From Phoronis ovalis (Eukaryota > Phoronida > Phoronidae), in contig JAOXYB010062123.1 in the NCBI GenBank assembly GCA_028565635.1, positions 1 to 10,584 on the forward strand: a DNA stretch of 10,584 nt, given 5' to 3'. The notes beneath the pieces were generated by a model. It worked only from the letters and a program-made list of their open reading frames with translations, was not told the DNA's origin and ran no database searches. A program made the translations under genes and the position numbers. Shown in pieces: positions 7,001 through 10,584 of this stretch. The stretch's first letter is position 1, and every line of letters begins with the position of its first letter.

Positions 7001-8975
7001 ACAGGAGGCCAGTATAATTCCAAACAGGTAGCTGCTTATAATGTGTCATTTAATGGTGCATTAGGTGAATGAAACTTGCTAGAGAACCATCCTTAGCTTT
7101 TTGATTGCTTGTATAAAATCCAAAACTTTGTCACAGAAAAAGGATCTTTTTTGAAAATTATTAAAAAGTAACAATAGTGTACATAGAAATTTCCACTAAA
7201 ACTTTCTTACTTACAGGTTTGATAAAATGATTTACTAAATATTGATTGACACATGATGAGCACATTATTTGTAGGGCTGTCAACCATATGAAATTGCACA
7301 ATGTGAACATCACATTAATGGCAGTCGCCCAGCTTGTGGTAAGATCCAGCCAACACCAAAGTGTCACAGAACATGTGAAGCCGGATATAACAACACATAC
7401 ACAAAGGACAAGCACTATGGTATGTAGGTTTTAAATTTTGCTAAATATATATGGTCACTTTTTTGTCTTTGGAGACGATACTTTGTAAAATAATAGTACT
7501 GTGTGGTTTGTCAACAATGATAATTTTTTACTAGTTTATATAGCAAACCAGAATATTTTTTTACATGTTTTATGCTTAGATAAACCATTTGGTAATGTAG
7601 CTTGGAGGGCCATCTCTGTTCCCCACTCACCAGCAAGCTGATGTTTTTTAAATTCACCAGCCAACAAAAATGCAGGGGAACTCTATCTGCCAGCTGAAAT
7701 TTGCAAAAAAAGATGTTTCATGGGGTTTCGTGCTTAAATCAATCATTTAGTGGTGTTGTGGGGAATTACCAGCTGGATGAACTGTTTACGGTTTGCCAGC
7801 CAGCCAGCCAGACTCGTCTGGGGAACAGACTCGATGGGCGCTTCCGGTTTGTGCCATGACTGATGTGAATGCATCTTGGGAGAGATTGCGAGCATGTTTT
7901 AGATATGTCATTTGACACCGGCCAAGTACGACTTAGTTTATTTTAAAATAAATAAAGTCCAATGATTTCTTTATTAAATTGGTTATATAGTCTTCATAAA
8001 AGTATTTCAAAAGATGCCTTTAATGCTCATCTTACTAGCTGGCAAATGTGCATGTTCCATTATATAGGTTTATGTATCATGTTCCATCCATTTCTAGGTG
8101 CCAAGACATATTCCGTTAGCAGCAGTGTTGAACAGATTCAGATGGAAATCATGACTAATGGACCTGTTGAGGCTGCTTTTACTGTATATGCTGACTTCCC
8201 AACGTACAAGGGTGGTTAGTGTTCAAAATCTAGAGAATAGTTATACACATCACATTAGTAAACATTTGTCATATGGAGGCCTTTTTCTTGTGTACATTTA
8301 CCACACATTAGGAGGTTTGACATGCAGTCCGATCGTAGAGTGCAACTGTACCTCAAAGTAAACCTTCTACCTGAAGAAGTAGGCATTCAAAAAGGCATTA
8401 GGACTATGTTTTTCATTTTTTTTTAGGTGTTTACCAGCATGAATCTGGAGCAGCTTTAGGTGGTCATGCTATTAAGATCCTCGGATGGGGTACAGAAAAC
8501 AACAGTCCTTACTGGCTTGTGGCCAATTCCTGGAACACCGACTGGGGTGTCATGGGTATGTATATTGAAAGAAGTATGTGAATTTTACCCAAACAAGCTA
8601 GTATGTCAGTTTTCTTTGTTTGTGTCTCTGGTAAGGAAAGATGGACACTAAATATATTTTATTGGTCTATTTGGTTTTGGTTTAAAAATATAAATTTTAT
8701 CACTCCTATAGTGTTTGTTTGCAGCTTTAATTTAAAGAGTGACAATTTTTAAGGAATTGTTTGTTTCCATTGGATAGTCTGCCTACACTACTAAATCTCC
8801 CTTACAAGCAACATCAAAATACACTATATAAATTTCTGTGTAGTTATCATGCATACCATTTTTTAAGTAATACAATTTTGAAAACTGTTTTACAGGTTTC
8901 TTCAAGATATTACGTGGAGCGGATGAATGTGGAATTGAAAGCCAGGTTGTCGCTGGTATTCCAAGGGATATGTAA
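3940..8975 (+). CDS. CTSB: cathepsin B preproenzyme, whole gene with two alternative exon 5 versions
   Basis: Coding join: 3940-4062, 4463-4678, 4816-4934, then either 6246-6330 or 6943-7027, then 7275-7419, 8098-8214, 8427-8555, 8896-8975. All introns are GT-AG and the frame is continuous, giving 337 residues against 339 in the human enzyme. Cathepsin B is a lysosomal family C1A cysteine protease with endopeptidase and dipeptidyl-carboxypeptidase activity. Seen here: signal peptide 1-15 (ending ASA), propeptide to about 83, mature start near V84, catalytic Cys112 in QGSCGSCW, His282 in GGHA, Asn302 in NSW, and the occluding-loop CEHH (191-194), the cathepsin B hallmark. Partners of the loop salt bridges known in human (Asp22, Arg116, Asp224) are conserved as Asp105, Arg199 and Asp307. 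Candidate N-glycosylation sites are Asn196 and Asn220. The position matching human Glu245, at the base of S2, is Gln328. The start at 3940 has A at -3 and follows the acceptor by nine bases. Confidence 0.95.
4063..4462 (+). other. intron 2 of cathepsin B
   Basis: 400 bases from GTAAAA to cttgtgtttcag. AT-rich, with no open frame of note and no repeat I recognise. The acceptor has a good pyrimidine tract. Confidence 0.9.
4463..4678 (+). CDS. CTSB: cathepsin B exon 3: propeptide end, mature N-terminus, catalytic cysteine
   Basis: Codes residues 42-113, phase 0 at both ends. The propeptide continues as [20 protein letters not shown], matching the family's AGHN...LCG segment. The mature enzyme should begin near V84 ([11 protein letters not shown], matching LPASFDAREQW of human). 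The exon ends in [11 protein letters not shown], with the oxyanion-hole Gln106 and the catalytic Cys112. Asp105 corresponds to human Asp22, which pairs with the occluding-loop histidine. The donor TGG|GTAAGA is strong. Confidence 0.95.
4816..4934 (+). CDS. CTSB: cathepsin B exon 4: active-site helix and disulfide loop
   Basis: 119 bases, beginning [16 protein letters not shown] directly after the active-site CW. It continues through [16 protein letters not shown] and ends two bases into a Gly codon (GG|GTAAGT). The helix behind the catalytic cysteine and the cysteine-rich loop match the human AFGAVEAISDRICIH and LLTCCGSMCGDG segments. The phase-2 end is shared by both acceptors of the alternative exon pair, and this sets up mutually exclusive splicing. 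The preceding intron (4679-4815) is only 137 bases. Confidence 0.95.
4935..6245 (+). other. intron 4 of cathepsin B, upstream of the alternative exon pair
   Basis: 1311 bases, the longest intron between coding exons. No further intact copy of the alternative exon was found in it. A stretch at 5931-6020 has a faint, unconvincing resemblance (see rejected items). It holds two TGCATG hexamers (5407-5412 and 5764-5769), the RBFOX recognition motif. The acceptor before 6246 is preceded by A-rich sequence (atgtattaaattacag) with a poor pyrimidine tract. Confidence 0.85.
6246..6330 (+). CDS. CTSB: cathepsin B alternative exon 5a (substrate-cleft segment, version a)
   Basis: 85 bases, entering after two bases of a codon and leaving in phase 0. 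After completing Gly153 it encodes 28 residues, [15 protein letters not shown] then [13 protein letters not shown], matching human mature residues 71-98 (which begin CNGGYP). In human, Gly73-Gly74 bind the substrate backbone, residue 75 contacts S3 and residue 76 contacts S2. This version has Asp at 72, Phe at 75 and Leu at 76. Splice sites: AATTACAG before and CCAG|GTAAAC after. It is about 62% identical in DNA (53 of 85) and 46% in protein (13 of 28) to exon 5b. The reading frame is intact and the structural Trp and Gly residues are kept, so it does not look like a dead copy. Confidence 0.9.
6331..6942 (+). other. intron between the two alternative exons
   Basis: 612 bases from GTAAAC to tgtgtgtttttag. 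Far too long for steric blocking of splicing to explain exclusivity. It contains the 16-bp inverted repeat (6464-6479 with 6641-6656), a TGCATG at 6747-6752, and a TG-repeat/T-rich tract (about 6928-6940) forming the acceptor of exon 5b. No open exon-like stretch was found in it. Confidence 0.85.
6464..6656. repeat. 16-bp perfect inverted repeat between the alternative exons
   Basis: TGTTCCAGAAAAAAAT at 6464-6479 is the exact reverse complement of ATTTTTTTCTGGAACA at 6641-6656. In the pre-mRNA these would form a 16-bp stem closing a 161-base loop, wholly inside the intron separating exons 5a and 5b. The A/T runs contribute half the length, so part of the match could be compositional. The GTTCCAG/CTGGAAC end is the more specific part. 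Confidence 0.8.
6943..7027 (+). CDS. CTSB: cathepsin B alternative exon 5b (substrate-cleft segment, version b)
   Basis: 85 bases with the same phases as exon 5a. After completing Gly153 it encodes [15 protein letters not shown] then [13 protein letters not shown]. This version keeps the CNGGY of the human enzyme. It differs from 5a at 15 of 28 positions and carries more basic residues (Arg, Lys, His around WRYWKSHG). The acceptor has a TG/T-rich tract (tgtgtgtttttag). The donor, AACAG|GTAGCT, is weaker than most in this gene. Read in phase 0, as would happen after exon 5a, it begins TTG TAA, so inclusion of both exons terminates at once. Confidence 0.92.
7275..7419 (+). CDS. CTSB: cathepsin B exon 6: occluding loop
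   Basis: 145 bases, phase 0 in, one base of a codon out (CACTATG|GTATGT). Codes residues 182-229, starting [21 protein letters not shown]. This is the occluding loop that caps the primed end of the cleft and gives cathepsin B its dipeptidyl-carboxypeptidase activity. The two histidines (193, 194) that hold the substrate's C-terminal carboxylate in human (His110/His111) are present, as is Arg199 (human Arg116). It continues [20 protein letters not shown], close to human [20 protein letters not shown]. Shared by both isoforms. The preceding intron is 7028-7274. Confidence 0.95.
7420..8097 (+). other. intron 6 of cathepsin B
   Basis: 678 bases from GTATGT to catttctag. The middle (about 7600-7860) is clearly more GC-rich than the surrounding introns and contains an inverted-repeat element (listed separately). 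The rest is AT-rich with no supported exon. The open frame starting at 7962 is intron sequence running into the next exon. Confidence 0.85.
7610..7837. mobile_element. possible small non-autonomous inverted-repeat element in intron 6
   Basis: Ends carry an inverted repeat: CCATCTCTGTTCCCC at 7610-7624, and GGGGAACAGA-CTC-GATGG at 7820-7837. These pair over 10 bases without mismatch and over 5 more after a 3-base bulge. The interior is GC-richer than the host intron and includes (GCCA)4 at 7795-7811. No coding capacity. No clear target-site duplication is visible, so the call of a MITE-like element is tentative and boundaries are approximate. Confidence 0.35.
8098..8214 (+). CDS. CTSB: cathepsin B exon 7: right-hand domain strands
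   Basis: 117 bases, entering and leaving one base into a codon. Completes Gly230 and codes residues 231-268: [20 protein letters not shown] then [18 protein letters not shown]. The NGPVE.AF.VY.DF..Y motif is the conserved papain-fold strand region that precedes the catalytic histidine. It matches human [20 protein letters not shown]. Donor GGTG|GTTAGT. Confidence 0.95.
8427..8555 (+). CDS. CTSB: cathepsin B exon 8: catalytic histidine and asparagine
   Basis: 129 bases, phase 1 to phase 1. Codes residues 270-311 ([20 protein letters not shown], then [20 protein letters not shown] and VM). His282 in GGHA and Asn302 in NSWN complete the catalytic site with Cys112. Asp307 (NTDW) matches human Asp224, which bonds the occluding-loop arginine. 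Acceptor ttttttttag, donor CATGG|GTATGT. The intron before it is 8215-8426. Confidence 0.96.
8556..8895 (+). other. intron 8 of cathepsin B
   Basis: 340 bases from GTATGT to actgttttacag. AT-rich. No exon-like or repeat structure noticed. Confidence 0.9.
8896..8975 (+). CDS. CTSB: cathepsin B last exon: C-terminus
   Basis: Completes Gly312 and codes [20 protein letters not shown] then IPRDM before TAA at 8973-8975. Matches human [20 protein letters not shown] then IPRTD. Gln328 replaces the human Glu245 that sits at the bottom of the S2 pocket and favours arginine at P2. The protein ends about where the human mature heavy chain core ends, with no C-terminal extension. Confidence 0.95.
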
Positions 8976-9191
8976 ATAATTACATCACTGCATGTGATCC
9001 AAACCTTGAAGTTTTATTTGTGGCTTTGTGAAGTTTATTCTTCTTCAGTGCTACTTTATATTACAAATACAACAGATATTACCGGTATACTTAAAAACTG
9101 TTACTGATTTATAATCAAGATGCAATTTAAAAGTAAATGTATTTTTATTAATTTCACAATTAAAATTATGTGATTTGTTAAAGCAGTTGTG

Positions 9192-9197
9192 TTTATT
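9192..9197 (-). terminator. poly(A) signal of the convergent - strand gene
   Basis: TTTATT on the + strand (AATAAA on the - strand), 114 bases past the - strand stop codon at 9311-9313. Another antisense AATAAA occurs within atttttatta near 9143. It lies inside the cathepsin B 3' UTR. Confidence 0.45.
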
Positions 9198-9266
9198 TTT
9201 ATCCCATTTCCAATGGAAAGAGGTCACTACATCCAGTATCAACAGTGAATGTTTATGTAAATCAGA

Positions 9267-9272
9267 AATAAA
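9267..9272 (+). terminator. CTSB: poly(A) signal of cathepsin B
   Basis: AATAAA about 290 bases after the stop codon, the first canonical hexamer downstream on this strand. Cleavage would fall near 9285-9295, about 20 bases before the - strand gene's stop codon. Confidence 0.55.
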
Positions 9273-9310
9273 TATTATTGGAGATCTGAAGCAATAGAAC
9301 ATTTGGAAAT

Positions 9311-9448
9311 TTAATTTTCACTGTTGGAATCACTATCCTCGACCACCTTCGATGGGCTTTTGGTTTTATCAAAAAAATGATCGAACGCATATTCCTTTCT
9401 CTGTTGTCCATGAGTAAGGTAAAGTTCTTCTTTTTCATATTCCTGAAT
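9311..9448 (-). CDS. terminal coding exon of an unrecognised convergent gene
   Basis: On the - strand, an acceptor tatattttag (CT at 9449-9450 on +) opens a 138-base exon in phase 0 with 45 codons: IQEYEKEELYLTHGQQRKEY, AFDHFFDKTKSPSK, VVEDSDSNSEN, then TAA (9311-9313). The first half is strongly charged and helix-prone, perhaps the end of a coiled coil. The last dozen residues are an acidic serine-rich tail (EDSDSNSE), a common pattern for casein kinase 2 sites. I do not recognise the protein. A poly(A) signal follows at 9192-9197. Upstream exons would lie at higher coordinates, and I could not identify one in this window. Confidence 0.65.
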   Translation of the reverse strand: MQEYEKEELYLTHGQQRKEYAFDHFFDKTKSPSKVVEDSDSNSEN

Positions 9449-10584
9449 CTAAAATATAAAGTTAAATTTGATTAATCTACAGTACATCTTTACTGTTGTA
9501 TCCTCCATTAATCATGATAACTAAACAGTTGCTACATAATGACTGCAAGTTTAAGCTAAGTTCTGCTTGGCAAGTTTCAATTACAAATATGCACAACACA
9601 GATCATCTCCACTTTATCTGTTCAGAGAGCTTGGACATCCACTGCATAGTGTCCACTATTCCAGATGGAGCTTGCAATTTGGATAAGGTCTTGTGTGTGC
9701 ACTTTATGGCTCTGTTGGTCGTATCTCCAGATATATCTTATACATCACATTTATTTACTAGTGGTAAATTAAATTTTCAAAGCTTTTGAACGTCATGGAG
9801 AAACTGATATGGATCTTTGCTGATGACAGTCTACATTATTATGTATGTCTACCGTATTTACAAAAAAAAACAACTTGTAGTCCTATCATAATGAGGAAAT
9901 GTCAGTGGTAAGATGGAAGAAGACTGGTCAATCTTCTAACTTTCCAGGGGGCTGAGTAGAGATGCATTGAATTTTTTCACATGACAACAAAATCAACTAC
10001 CAGTTTTTAAACAATTAGTTTGCTAAGTGGCACATAGTGTTTGTGAATAACGAAGGTAAACCAGTATGATCTACAATGCTGTTTCCCAAGACGCTACTTA
10101 GTTCTTATAGACTTGGCAAAGCCCTCATGTTACATTTTTCAATTACATGTTACATCTTTCAGCTGTTATTGTACATTCACAAGTTACACAGAGTAGGTGG
10201 TAAGTACCAAGTAGTAGGTTGTGATGCTGCTTATATTAGGCCATAGTAACAAAACAAATTTTGGAGAAGGTATTTAATAAATAGAAGCAATGTACTTGGG
10301 GGACCACATGTTCTCATTACATTGCATTTTGCTGCAGTTCTCTATGCATTGGCATGTTTCCAAAATGCTACATACAAATAGGCTATTTTCCATCGCAATC
10401 TTGCGGGTTTGTGGGTGGTGCCCTCAAGTGCATACAAGTCTGGTAGTAGAAATCATTATAGTCATCCCGTTTGTTACATGATCCCATTTTAATTTGTTGT
10501 CACAACTTTCAACAAGACAACGACGATTCGAAGAATCATCATTGTACGCTGTTTAAATTGGTTATTTGAGCGAAAGGAATTGCA
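9449..10584. other. intron or flank of the convergent - strand gene, no supported exon
   Basis: No exon with a convincing frame and splice pair was found. A + strand open frame at 9496-9789 (97 codons) has no recognisable motif. On the - strand 9603-9737 is open for 44 codons (DISGDTTNRAIKC ... MQWMSKLSEQIKWR) between stops and looks somewhat protein-like, possibly a transposon relic. An imperfect tandem repeat of catgttacat.tttca lies at about 10126-10161. Confidence 0.45.

Larger units (their letters stand above)
8976..9290 (+). other. 3' UTR of cathepsin B (end approximate)
   Basis: AT-rich sequence after the stop, containing ATTAAA at 9159-9164 and AATAAA at 9267-9272. If the distal signal is used, the UTR is about 315 bases and overlaps, in antisense, the 3' UTR of the convergent gene. 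The - strand open frame within 9051-9302 is a chance frame in this UTR. Confidence 0.6.

Noticed and set aside
6943-7027. Exon 5a or 5b as a dead duplicate rather than an alternative exon
   Set aside because: Both have open frames, matching phases and usable splice sites, and both keep the conserved C-x-GG, Trp and Gly positions after substantial divergence, which is not expected of a neutral copy.
7962-8219. Open frame running from intron 6 into exon 7, and the frames at 8158-8361, 8460-8651 and 8761-8979
   Set aside because: They are read-throughs of cathepsin B exons into introns or alternate-frame shadows of them. The spliced cathepsin B frame explains the coding signal.
9496-9789. 97-codon + strand open frame downstream of cathepsin B
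   Set aside because: Longest frame in the window but no motif, no start context or splice support, and it lies antisense within the likely intron of the - strand gene.

Overview
This is a eukaryotic (animal) genomic window, AT-rich, with GT-AG introns, AATAAA poly(A) signals, microsatellite DNA and long non-coding stretches. The sequence holds one complete gene that I can reconstruct exon by exon: a cathepsin B (papain-family C1A lysosomal cysteine protease), + strand, coding from 3940 to 8975 and encoding a 337-residue preproenzyme. Its closest feel is an invertebrate cathepsin B, perhaps molluscan or another lophotrochozoan. That placement is only an impression from the protein and base composition.

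Layout. 1-1900: the likely 3' end of an unrecognised + strand gene (possible internal exon 810-883, likely terminal exon from 1620, poly(A) signal 1879-1884). 1906-2490: intergenic DNA ending in a TA/CA microsatellite. About 2490-2594: the probable cathepsin B promoter and 5' UTR exon, with a CRE-like site and a perfect 22-bp palindrome whose two arms are both TCATGTGA (M-box / CLEAR-like) sites, ending at a consensus donor (2594|gtgagt). 2595-3930: first intron, with short repeats. 3931-8975: coding exons. 8976 to about 9290: 3' UTR. 9311-9448: terminal coding exon of an unrecognised - strand gene that converges on cathepsin B. The two transcripts' poly(A) signals interleave, so their 3' ends should overlap. 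9449-10584: intron or flank of that gene, with nothing firmly assignable.

The main discovery is inside the cathepsin B gene. Two consecutive 85-bp exons (6246-6330 and 6943-7027) are homologous alternatives for the same 28-residue segment. Both have intact splice sites and the same phases (enter after two bases of a codon, leave at a codon boundary). Joining both puts TAA as the second codon of the second one, and skipping both shifts the frame and stops in the next-but-one exon. Only one-or-the-other splicing gives a full-length enzyme, so they look like mutually exclusive exons. The swapped segment begins at the C-[N/D]-G-G-[Y/F] strand that lines the S2/S3 substrate subsites and ends just before the occluding loop. 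One gene could therefore make two cathepsin B enzymes with the same catalytic machinery but different substrate walls. A 16-bp perfect inverted repeat lies in the intron between the two exons and could shape the choice. All conclusions come from reading the sequence; no transcript data were available.
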